Of a stretch of DNA of 64,000 nucleotides, positions 15,671 through 23,737 are shown piece by piece (the stretch's first letter is position 1; each line of letters begins with the position of its first letter). This DNA comes from Acidobacteriota bacterium. Lineage in GTDB: Bacteria; Acidobacteriota; Terriglobia; Bryobacterales; UBA6623. The stretch lies in contig WGMB01000008.1 of the NCBI GenBank assembly GCA_016125275.1, forward strand, positions 62,001 to 126,000. Reading direction: 5' to 3'. The notes below the pieces were generated by a model, which saw only the letters and a list, made by a program, of their open reading frames with translations, had not been told where the DNA came from and made no database searches. Position numbers and translations under genes: made by a program.

Positions 15671-16465
15671 TCAGGGCGCCGGCGTGAAGTGCGCGCGGCG
15701 GTTCAAGCTCCAGCAGGACTCGGCGGCTTCGAAGCACTGCGGCTTCTCTTCACCGTAACTGACCGTCTGCAGGTTCTGCGCCGGAACGCCCTGCTCAACC
15801 AGGAAATCGCGGGCGATCGCGGCGCGGCGGTCGCCGAGCGCCAAGTTGTATTCGTTCGAGCCCCGCTCGTCACAGTGCCCCTCGATGAGCACACGCCCAT
15901 TGGGGTAGTCGGCGAACAGCATCTTCAGCAGCGTGGCGTTCTGGATCAGGGTGTTCTGCGCATCCGAACCCAGATCGGACTGGTCGTAACCGAAGTAAAC
16001 GTCCCGAATCTCGCTCAGCCGATCTTCCATGCGGGGCATCAAGTCCTCCGAGGTCACACCCGGGCGGCGTCCGCCGATGCCCTCATCGCGGGCCGGCAGC
16101 ACGGCTAGCTTGGCGGTCGCCGAAGCGTCTCCGCCGACGCCCGCGACATCCAACCGGAATACGGTGTCTACCACGGGAGAGACTTCCAGGCGACCGGACG
16201 TTTCGACCGAACCGACGCCGGGGGAAATGCGGGCGCTGGTAGCGCCGGTCGAGCTCCAGCGAAGGATGGCTTTCTCGCCCTTGAGGATGCGCGCAGGCTC
16301 GATCTCGAGCGTCGCGGTGGGGCTCGGCGCGGTGCGAGAGGTATCCGACGGCGTTGGCGCGATCGGAGCAGGCGGCATGATCGGCGCCTTCTTCTTGCCG
16401 CAGCCGGCAAACAGCAGGCTGAGCGCCAGGGCTAGAAACAGCGAGAGGTTGCGAACAACTGGCAT
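15671..16465 (-). CDS. pal: Peptidoglycan-associated lipoprotein (Pal/OmpA family)
   Basis: 264 residues. The signal sequence ends in a lipobox (LLFAGC). A proline-rich linker and an Ig-like segment (residues 50-125) follow, then an OmpA C-terminal domain with VLIEGHCDERGSNEYNLALG, the peptidoglycan-binding signature, and a VSYGEEKPQC block. It anchors the outer membrane to peptidoglycan as part of the Tol-Pal system. Length is greater than a typical Pal because of the extra beta domain. ATG 16465 has a GGAG site upstream. No tol genes are adjacent. Confidence 0.85.
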   Translation of the reverse strand: MPVVRNLSLFLALALSLLFAGCGKKKAPIMPPAPIAPTPSDTSRTAPSPTATLEIEPARILKGEKAILRWSSTGATSARISPGVGSVETSGRLEVSPVVDTVFRLDVAGVGGDASATAKLAVLPARDEGIGGRRPGVTSEDLMPRMEDRLSEIRDVYFGYDQSDLGSDAQNTLIQNATLLKMLFADYPNGRVLIEGHCDERGSNEYNLALGDRRAAIARDFLVEQGVPAQNLQTVSYGEEKPQCFEAAESCWSLNRRAHFTPAP

Positions 16466-16490
16466 TGGGGTCTTCTCCGTAATCAGGGTT

Positions 16491-17954
16491 TCATTGAGGG
16501 CGCGGTGCAGAAGCCGGCGGAGACGTGACCGTCGCCGGACCGGCGGTTTGTTGGAGTATGTCTCGGGCGGCCGCCCGGCTGCGCCGGATGCAGTCGGGGA
16601 CGCCGATCCCGTCGTAGCCGTTTCCGGAAAGGTACAGGCCGGGCCGCTGTCGCAACAGCTCCTCGATGCGCCCGACCACGCGCGCGTGGCCCACCTGATA
16701 CTGCGCCATCGAGCGCCGCCACCGCGAGAAGGAGCTGGCGACGGGTTGCGCCGCAAATCCCATGATCTGCTGCAACTCGCCACCGACGCGGCCCGCGAGC
16801 TCAGCGTCGGTCGCGGCAAGATGAGCGTCTGCCTTGTCGCCGGCAATGAAGGCTCGCAAGAGGGGCTTGTCGGCAGGCGTCCGGTCGTTGAACTTGGTGT
16901 TGACCCAGGTACACGCCGAAAGAGTTCTGTTCTCGGCCCGGGGAACCAGAAAGCCAAAGCCATCGAGTGGATGCGTGAACTCCGGTCGGCGATACACCAG
17001 AGCGCCGGTGACGCAGGAGCCGTAGGCGATCGCCCCAAGCTGCTCGGCCAGAGACGGGTCCTGCCCCTGCAGCAGCTCCGCGGCCCGCCAAGCCGGCGTG
17101 GCGATGATGACCCGGTCGGCGCGCAAGGGATCGGCGTTGGCGACCTCGACTTCGAAGCGCCCCTCCGCCCGCCGGACGACCTGCGCCTGCGCGCCAAGGG
17201 CCACCCTGACGCGGCCGCGAATCGCCTGTTCGAGAGCGTCGATCAAAGTCTGCATTCCGCCGCGCAGCGTGAGGAACAGGGGCGAAGCGGCGCCCGAAGG
17301 CCGGCGCTGCTTCCAACGAGCGAGGAACAGCGCCCGTGAGAGGCTGCCGTACTTCCGTTCGAGTTCCACGAAGCGAGGCAGGACGCTGTCCACGCTGAGC
17401 TGCTCCGGCGAGCCGCCGTAGACGCCCGCCAACATCGGCTGCGCCAGGTATTCGTTCGCCTCGTCGCCATAGTGGTCTTTGACGAACTCGGCCACGGAAC
17501 GGTCGTCCTGAGCCGGACTTGGTCTCCGGAACCATTCCAGCGCCATAGTCAGCTTGGTCCGCGGGCTCAGCAGCGACGTCTCGAGCAACGGAAGGATCTT
17601 CGTGGGGGCCAAGAACTGGATGCCGTCGGGCAAGGCGATTAACCGACCGTCACGCAGGATGTAGGTCCGTCGCAAGGAGTCATTCGATCCAATGACCTCA
17701 TCGCCCAGACCAAGCTCTCGAATGAGCTCGAGAGCCCAGGGCTTCTGGGCGATGAAGCTGTCGGGGCCGCCCTCGACGAGGCAGCCTTCGACGTTCTCTG
17801 TTGAGATCACGCCGCCGAGGCGCCCGGAAGCCTCGAGCAGCGTGCATTCCAACCCGCTGTCCCTGAGCTCATAGGCCGCAGCGAGACCGGAAACGCCGCC
17901 TCCGATGATGAGGACCTGTCGGAGCTCAGCGGCCGGACGTGGCGGATCGATCAT
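16491..17954 (-). CDS. hemG: Protoporphyrinogen oxidase
   Basis: 487 residues of the oxygen-dependent, FAD-containing type (also called HemY). The dinucleotide site is at the N-terminus (VLIIGGGVSGLAAAYELRDSG, residues 13-33). Further family segments are GGVISTENVEGCLVEGGPDSF, EYLAQPMLAGVYGG and a C-terminal LSGNGYDGIGVPDCI. It oxidises protoporphyrinogen to protoporphyrin IX in haem synthesis. It overlaps hemE by 4 bases. No hemH (ferrochelatase) lies between the two, unlike the common hemE-hemH-hemY order. Confidence 0.92.
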   Translation of the reverse strand: MIDPPRPAAELRQVLIIGGGVSGLAAAYELRDSGLECTLLEASGRLGGVISTENVEGCLVEGGPDSFIAQKPWALELIRELGLGDEVIGSNDSLRRTYILRDGRLIALPDGIQFLAPTKILPLLETSLLSPRTKLTMALEWFRRPSPAQDDRSVAEFVKDHYGDEANEYLAQPMLAGVYGGSPEQLSVDSVLPRFVELERKYGSLSRALFLARWKQRRPSGAASPLFLTLRGGMQTLIDALEQAIRGRVRVALGAQAQVVRRAEGRFEVEVANADPLRADRVIIATPAWRAAELLQGQDPSLAEQLGAIAYGSCVTGALVYRRPEFTHPLDGFGFLVPRAENRTLSACTWVNTKFNDRTPADKPLLRAFIAGDKADAHLAATDAELAGRVGGELQQIMGFAAQPVASSFSRWRRSMAQYQVGHARVVGRIEELLRQRPGLYLSGNGYDGIGVPDCIRRSRAAARDILQQTAGPATVTSPPASAPRPQ

Positions 17955-18979
17955 GATTTCGGCCGATACTCCCGCACCATCTCGACGACCGCGCGGACGT
18001 TGTCCACAGGAGTCTGCGGGATGATGCCGTGTCCGAGGTTGAAGATGTGTCCGGGACGACCTCCGGCCCGATCGAGGATCTGCTCCACGCGAGACCGCAG
18101 CAGAGGCAGCGGAGCCAGCAAGGTCAGGGGGTCCAGATTGCCCTGCACGGCCGGGCGGAAGTCAACGCTGCGCCAGGCCTCGTCGAGCGGAATCCGCCAA
18201 TCCACGCCCAGGACGTCCGCGCCGGCCTGATCCAGCAGCGGCATGAACGACGACGCGCCCGTGCCGAAATAGATCACGGGCAGGCCGATCGTCTGGATCT
18301 GGCGGATGAGCATCGTCGTCTGTGGCAGCACGAACTGCTGATAGTCCGCCGGAGAAAGTGCGCCAACCCAGCTATCGAAGACTTGGATCGCGTCCGCGCC
18401 GGCAGCCGCTTGCGCCGCCGCAAACGGAACTATGACCTGGACGATCTTTTCGAGCAGACGGTTCCAAGTTTCGGGCTCGTTGTACATCAAACCCTTGGCG
18501 TTCGCGTACTGGCGCGAGCCGCCGCCTTCGATCATGTAACTGGCGAGGGTGAACGGCGCGCCGACGAATCCGATCAAGGGCTTCTTTCCGGCCAACTCCC
18601 GCCGGACGAGCGCAATAGCCTCAGAGACGTAGCCGAGATCACTGGTATTGGACACGACCAGCCGTTCGACATCCTCTGCGGTGCGTACGGGATTGTGGAT
18701 GACAGGCCCTTCGCCCTGAGCGAACTCGAGATGCAGGCCCATGGGCTCCAGCGGCAGTAGCAGGTCGGCGAAGATGATCGCCGCGTCCGGATCGAGGGCC
18801 TCGATGGGCTGCAGCGTCACCTCGGCGGCCAGTTGCGGCGTCTTGCAGATCTCCAGAATCGTGTGGGAAGCCCGCAGGCGGCGGTATTCGGCCATGTAAC
18901 GGCCAGCCTGCCGCATGAACCAAACGGGAGTGTAGTCCGTGGGCAGCTTGTGGCAAGCCTGGAGAAACGGCGACAGCAC
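17951..18979 (-). CDS. hemE: Uroporphyrinogen decarboxylase
   Basis: 342 residues with the two signature blocks: PVWFMRQAGRYMAEYR (18-33) and GFVGAPFTLASYMIEG. DSWVGALSPADY and the final LGHGIIPQTPVDNV follow. It decarboxylates uroporphyrinogen III to coproporphyrinogen III. The start is GTG 18979, only about 8 bases after a TATAGT sequence on the minus strand, so transcription may begin close to the start codon. It is co-translated with hemG (ATGA-type overlap). Confidence 0.93.
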   Translation of the reverse strand: MLSPFLQACHKLPTDYTPVWFMRQAGRYMAEYRRLRASHTILEICKTPQLAAEVTLQPIEALDPDAAIIFADLLLPLEPMGLHLEFAQGEGPVIHNPVRTAEDVERLVVSNTSDLGYVSEAIALVRRELAGKKPLIGFVGAPFTLASYMIEGGGSRQYANAKGLMYNEPETWNRLLEKIVQVIVPFAAAQAAAGADAIQVFDSWVGALSPADYQQFVLPQTTMLIRQIQTIGLPVIYFGTGASSFMPLLDQAGADVLGVDWRIPLDEAWRSVDFRPAVQGNLDPLTLLAPLPLLRSRVEQILDRAGGRPGHIFNLGHGIIPQTPVDNVRAVVEMVREYRPKS

Positions 18980-19016
18980 TGTCTATGACTATAGAACGGT
19001 TTAGGTCAAAAATGGT

Positions 19017-20078
19017 TCAGGAGGGACGCTTCCACCACTCCAGAAGCCGCTGCTGGAGCCCGACTGGAGCGGAATCCCGATTGGGAGCGATGTCGGGCGG
19101 ACCGGAAAAGTCGCGGGGCGGACCGGCCGGCGTCTCACCGATCGAGACCACTCGCTGGCCTTCCACACGATAGCTACGCAGGAACCAACGACCATCTTTC
19201 TCGAGGTGGATAGAGAAGACCGAGCCTTCGCCGTCCGAGGCGTCCGACCGCTCTACACGCACCGGGAGGCTGCCGCGCAGGTCTCGTTCGAGCTTGATGG
19301 TCTGATATGCATCGCGCGACTTGCTCCAGCGGAAGACGCGGAAGCGATCGAAGTCGTCTCGACTGTTGCCGCCGGCGATCTGCGTCCAAAGCCACGTGGG
19401 CCGGTTCTCGCCCAAGGACTCGTCGTAGACCGACCCGAGGTCGAAGTACGAGGTGATCCGTCGTCCTTCCGCGTACTGCGCTACTTCCACGGGGATAGCG
19501 GGATAGAGCCGAGAAGCGAGAGCCCAGCCGGCATCGCCGGAGGCAAGCCGGACCAAACGCCAGCATTCTGCGGACTCGGAACCCAATCGCCGCACCCACT
19601 TCTGGCCTAGGAGGTCAGCCTCTTCATCAGCTTCGAGTTGGTAGATGGTCGGAGACTCGCGATTGGGTTCCAGATGGACGTTGAGGATGTCGAAGGCCCG
19701 CATGACACCTTGGGAGGCGTCGTCGGCCACAAGACGAACCAAGCTTCGAACCTGGCTGCGGGTCTGTGCCGAGATGAGCTCGGTCTCGTGCGTCCAGCCC
19801 TCCACGCCGCCGCCGGCGTGCACACGAACCGATCGCCTTTTGCGACCGACGATCTCCACCGGAGAGCCCATAGGCAGGGTGGCGACGACTTTGGAACGGG
19901 GAGCGAGCTCAGCGCGAATATCCAAGGATTTGCGAGCGACGAAGGCGATCTCTGCGGCAGGGGCTTCAGGCTTGGCTTGACAGCCCCAGCTCACCGCTCC
20001 GGAAACGGCGGCGAGGCACGCGACCGCAAAGCGCCGTCGTGGGAGCGACCTTTTGCGAACGAGGACCGACGTAGGCAT
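19017..20078 (-). CDS. SH3-domain lipoprotein of unknown function
   Basis: 353 residues. The signal peptide ends in SWGC, a lipobox-like site. A bacterial SH3 domain follows at about 45-100 (KSLDIRAELAPRSKVVATLPMG, then VEIVGRKRRSVRVHAGGGVEGWT). A second SH3-like segment lies around 120-200, and a beta-rich tail contains RFRVFRWSKSRDAYQT. Such domains bind cell-wall peptides or act as scaffolds in the periplasm. It lies between truB and hemE on the same strand with short gaps. Confidence 0.75.
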   Translation of the reverse strand: MPTSVLVRKRSLPRRRFAVACLAAVSGAVSWGCQAKPEAPAAEIAFVARKSLDIRAELAPRSKVVATLPMGSPVEIVGRKRRSVRVHAGGGVEGWTHETELISAQTRSQVRSLVRLVADDASQGVMRAFDILNVHLEPNRESPTIYQLEADEEADLLGQKWVRRLGSESAECWRLVRLASGDAGWALASRLYPAIPVEVAQYAEGRRITSYFDLGSVYDESLGENRPTWLWTQIAGGNSRDDFDRFRVFRWSKSRDAYQTIKLERDLRGSLPVRVERSDASDGEGSVFSIHLEKDGRWFLRSYRVEGQRVVSIGETPAGPPRDFSGPPDIAPNRDSAPVGLQQRLLEWWKRPS

Positions 20079-20129
20079 GATTGCCCGCCTGAAGACCGGG
20101 AGGCGCGACCGGGCTCTACCCGCAGAGTA

Positions 20130-21011
20130 CTAGAAAACGATGATGGGATGATAGGTTCGCGGCAGGCGAATATCCGCTATCGCCAACAAACTACCCTCCG
20201 AATCGAGCGCTTTGATTCGTCGAGCCGAGGCGGCGTCGCCGAAGGCTGTGATCTGAAAATCCATGCCGTGGCCGATGCGCGTGATAGCCACGGAGTCCAC
20301 GCGATGGGCGGGGAACTCCGGCAGCAGCCGAGCCGCCGGAACCAGCGCATTGGAAATGTCGCCTCCGTCCGCCAGATCCTGGAGCTGTTCGAACGAGAGC
20401 GCTTGTTCTAGACCAAACTCGCCCATGGCCACCCTCCGCAGGGCCGTCACATGGCCTCCGCAACCCAGCGCCCGCCCTAGGTCGTGCGCCAGCGAACGAA
20501 CGTAGGCGCCGGCCGAGGTCCTCATGCGGATCTGAGCAACATCGGCCTCGAAGCGCAGCAATGCGAGCTCGTAGATGTCGAGCTCGACCGGCTGCAGATC
20601 AACCTCTTGATGACGGCGGGCGAGTTTGTAGGCGGGAACACCGTTGACTTTCTTGGCCGATACCGGAGGCGGTTTTTGAGAGATCCGTCCCCGAAAAGCG
20701 CACAAGGCCTGCTCCACGTCATCGGCCGAAAGCGCCGGTTCGACGGCCTCTCCGACCTGCTCGCCCTGGCTGTCGTAAGTGGACGTCGCAAACCCGAAAC
20801 GAACGCTCGCCACGTACTCGCGGTCGTGCCCCAGGTAGAACTGAGACAGTCGAGTAGCCTTGCCGATGACCATCGGAAGCACCCCGGACCCCAACGGGTC
20901 GAGCGTCCCCAAGTGCCCGATCCTACGAACGCCGGTCAGCCTCCGCATCTTCTGGACAGCGTCGTGCGAAGAGATGCCCGTCGGCTTGTCCAGGACGATG
21001 ACCCCATCCAT
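20130..21011 (-). CDS. truB: tRNA pseudouridine-55 synthase
   Basis: 293 residues from ATG 21011, which begins with DGVIVLDKPTGISSHDAV, the conserved TruB start. The catalytic aspartate is in GHLGTLDPLGSGVLPMVIG, and the later SAGAYVRSLAHDLG is the uridine-binding block. It makes pseudouridine 55 in tRNA. Upstream, the last gene of the phage-like cluster stops only 23 bases before this start with no clear terminator between, so truB may receive transcripts from that cluster. Confidence 0.95.
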   Translation of the reverse strand: MDGVIVLDKPTGISSHDAVQKMRRLTGVRRIGHLGTLDPLGSGVLPMVIGKATRLSQFYLGHDREYVASVRFGFATSTYDSQGEQVGEAVEPALSADDVEQALCAFRGRISQKPPPVSAKKVNGVPAYKLARRHQEVDLQPVELDIYELALLRFEADVAQIRMRTSAGAYVRSLAHDLGRALGCGGHVTALRRVAMGEFGLEQALSFEQLQDLADGGDISNALVPAARLLPEFPAHRVDSVAITRIGHGMDFQITAFGDAASARRIKALDSEGSLLAIADIRLPRTYHPIIVF

Positions 21012-21034
21012 CCTTCCATCGTACCGACCCGCCC

Positions 21035-23737
21035 TCAGCGGCGGTACAAGGACCGCTTGAGCCCTGTGCGGAGCGGCAGGCGGTAACCGATCATCGAGAA
21101 CTGATCGAACGCCCAAAGCGCAACCGACTCCACGGCCTCCCGACGACTCAGCCTTCGCTCCAGATCCCAGGGCTCAGACGCATTGAAGACGCCGATCAGG
21201 TGCGCACTCTGCGCTCGCGAGAATCCTTTGGTCTGGGGAAACCGAATCGACTCCACGGACTTGTTCAGGTTGCGATCGCCGGTATAGGTGAAATTCTCGG
21301 TCTTCAGAGTTTCGTAGTGGGCGGTGGTCCACTCACTGTCAGGGTAGTTCACGACCCTCGTCAGCGGATGATCGTTCACATCGTGAGGGTAAAGCACCTC
21401 AAAGCGAGCATTCGGATACGCGGCCAAGACAAAATTGCGGATTGCAGCGGTATACGAGCCAATCAGACCCGGCAGAAACTCCGCCTCCTCAGCAAAGCCA
21501 TCGAGCGTCTCGTCGTTGCTCGCGAACACATGCAGGGCTCGGCCGTAGAGGCTCTGGAACTGCGTCGTCGTGTAAGCATCGTAGAACGTCATCCCGGAAG
21601 ACCCCGGGAAATACCACCACTGGACCTCTCCGAACTGGAGATACGGAACCTGCCCCGCCTCGGCCTGCAACTGAGCCATCTCGAGGTACACCTGCTTCCA
21701 GTAGGTCACGGCAACCGAGGAGAAGTTCGTCTGAATGGCGGGAGTGTTGAGCAAGACGGCGCTCCCGTTCGGATACCGCTGCGCGATCCCGGTCGCCGCG
21801 GAAGGGTCACCGTGAGAGAGTTCCGTGGAGAACGCCGCCGTGCCCTCGACGCCCTCGGAGAGCAAAGCCGCAAAGTAGGAACGATGCCAATCGCGTGCGG
21901 CCCGGTTGAGACGTGGTATCGCGGAGAGATCCGTGCGCCACACGCCATCGACGCCCCCACTCAGCGTCGCCCCGGACGCAGTCGCCAGAAAGGCGCCGGA
22001 GGTAGGGCTGGCGGACAGTGTAATCGCATTGCCGGCCGCCCCCAAGGCGCGCGCACTCACGGTCAACACCGGCCCCACGGCCTCCGCACGAACACCGGTC
22101 GACCCATCGTTGATGAGATATTCGAACGATTTGGCGATAGTCTCGTTGGTGTCAGCAGTCAGGGCGAGCCGCGCAAAGGAGGTCCCGTCGATGATTACCT
22201 CGACCGTCTGGCTGAACGCCGGCTGCCCGCTGAATGTCACCGTACCGGTCGCATAGGCGTTGCCCTCGTTCTCCAGTTCATAGAACAGGATGGCTCCGAC
22301 ATAGTGGTTCGCACGCCCGCGAAACCCCAGGCGCACGAGATTCCAAACGACGCGCTCCGGGGCGAGAACTACGGAGTGGTCGGTATCCCAATCCGTCGCC
22401 AGGGTCTCGATTGCATCGCCAGCAACAGGTGACACGGTTGCCGTTGGCGCCGCCGCCTCCACGAAATCAAAGTAGAAAGACTGATTCGAAGAGGCAGGAT
22501 TTTGCCCCACGAGTCGTGCCACTACGGTGTGGCTCCCAACGCCAAACGCGCCCAGATCCAGCCTGGCCAAGAAGTCCTCTCCAGGAACGAAGAGGTCGTA
22601 TTCAATCTCCGGGCCGCCGTCGACCGAGACGGCGATAATCCCCGCTTCATAGGTCCGCCGAACCCCCAAGAACAGTCGATGCCCTTCCAGATGCTGATAC
22701 TGCGCGGTGCAGCTTGCATCCAACTCCACCGTGCGGTAGATCGACCCGCCTGAGAAGTTGCCTTGGCTCTCGGTCCACGTTCCCGAGTAGGAGACGTCAC
22801 CGTTCTCGATTCGCCGGCTCGATGGGCCCGCAACGACGTAGCTCCTGCCGGTTCCGCCCACGACCCAATTGCTGACTGTAACGGCGAACTCTGAGCGCTG
22901 GTACGCCCCCACCTGGAGCGCGGCCGAGTACGTCCAGCGCATCTTCCTGACGTCGGTTGTCGGAATGGGCCCGCCGCCGATGTCGTTGAGTGAGCTGAAG
23001 TCGAGATCCACTTGCCACTCAGTCGGCGACACGCCGCCGGCCAACGTCTGGAAGGCGGGCGTCCAATGCTCCGTCTGGAAGCCCCCCACCGTGGCAACGA
23101 CCCCCAGCCGATTGCCTTCCTCGCCCGGCGCGAGATTCACTATGGTGATCGTCCCCGCCTGAGCGTCTGCGGCCGCTGAAACCGTCGAGGACAAGGCGTT
23201 GATGGTGCTGGCCAGGTCCTCGAGGACTTGGCCGACTGTCTCACCGGATTGAACCGTGTGGTTGTAGTGTTCGTTCCTCCACGCCAACTCGACGCTATCT
23301 CCCGCCGTGAACGAGCCGCCCAGGGAAAACGTCGCCGAGGCGGGAGTGTAGCTGCCCTGAACGGCCGTCGCGTGATCTGCTAGGCGAACCCGGTAGATCT
23401 GCTCCACGCCGTTCTCGTCATCGGCCCAAATCCGCAAATAGGGCCAGTCAACGGTGGGGTAGAGTCCCGAGTCCATCGGAATGCACTCGACGCGAGTCTC
23501 CCGATAGCTCAGGGTGAGTCCGCTCAGGTCGCCGTCTGGAAGGGGCCGAAGCGAGGGGTGTTCGAAGACGTTGTCGCGATTCCACTCGATCACGGCCCAG
23601 TCAAACTGCTGCCGCCAAGTCCCGGAAACCGTGAAACCTCCGGCCGAGGTCTCGCTCAGGGCCGCGATCGCCGACGGACGATAGAAGTAGCACTGCAAGT
23701 CGCGGTCGGGGCGAAGCTTTGCGAGAGTCTCAGACAC
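21035..23737 (-). CDS. Phage tail-tip protein with glycosidase-like C-terminal domain
   Basis: 900 residues, last gene of the phage-like cluster. The N-terminal part is beta-rich. Two repeated modules (about 160-230 and 555-610) end in GEEGNRLGVV and GAAGNAITLS, like flagellar-hook/phage IN-type domains. From about 640 the sequence resembles a TIM-barrel glycosidase, with YLQFGEVQWWYFPGS carrying a candidate catalytic Glu. This echoes the TIM-barrel tail protein of Rhodobacter-type gene transfer agents, but the similarity is judged by eye. It may cut surface sugars or cell wall at the tail tip. It overlaps the upstream gene by 8 bases. Confidence 0.65.
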   Translation of the reverse strand: MSETLAKLRPDRDLQCYFYRPSAIAALSETSAGGFTVSGTWRQQFDWAVIEWNRDNVFEHPSLRPLPDGDLSGLTLSYRETRVECIPMDSGLYPTVDWPYLRIWADDENGVEQIYRVRLADHATAVQGSYTPASATFSLGGSFTAGDSVELAWRNEHYNHTVQSGETVGQVLEDLASTINALSSTVSAAADAQAGTITIVNLAPGEEGNRLGVVATVGGFQTEHWTPAFQTLAGGVSPTEWQVDLDFSSLNDIGGGPIPTTDVRKMRWTYSAALQVGAYQRSEFAVTVSNWVVGGTGRSYVVAGPSSRRIENGDVSYSGTWTESQGNFSGGSIYRTVELDASCTAQYQHLEGHRLFLGVRRTYEAGIIAVSVDGGPEIEYDLFVPGEDFLARLDLGAFGVGSHTVVARLVGQNPASSNQSFYFDFVEAAAPTATVSPVAGDAIETLATDWDTDHSVVLAPERVVWNLVRLGFRGRANHYVGAILFYELENEGNAYATGTVTFSGQPAFSQTVEVIIDGTSFARLALTADTNETIAKSFEYLINDGSTGVRAEAVGPVLTVSARALGAAGNAITLSASPTSGAFLATASGATLSGGVDGVWRTDLSAIPRLNRAARDWHRSYFAALLSEGVEGTAAFSTELSHGDPSAATGIAQRYPNGSAVLLNTPAIQTNFSSVAVTYWKQVYLEMAQLQAEAGQVPYLQFGEVQWWYFPGSSGMTFYDAYTTTQFQSLYGRALHVFASNDETLDGFAEEAEFLPGLIGSYTAAIRNFVLAAYPNARFEVLYPHDVNDHPLTRVVNYPDSEWTTAHYETLKTENFTYTGDRNLNKSVESIRFPQTKGFSRAQSAHLIGVFNASEPWDLERRLSRREAVESVALWAFDQFSMIGYRLPLRTGLKRSLYRR

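Noticed and set aside
18980-19016. Sigma70 promoter for hemE (TTGACC with TATAGT on the minus strand)
   Set aside because: The two hexamers are only 10 bases apart, too close for a normal promoter. TATAGT alone is weak evidence.
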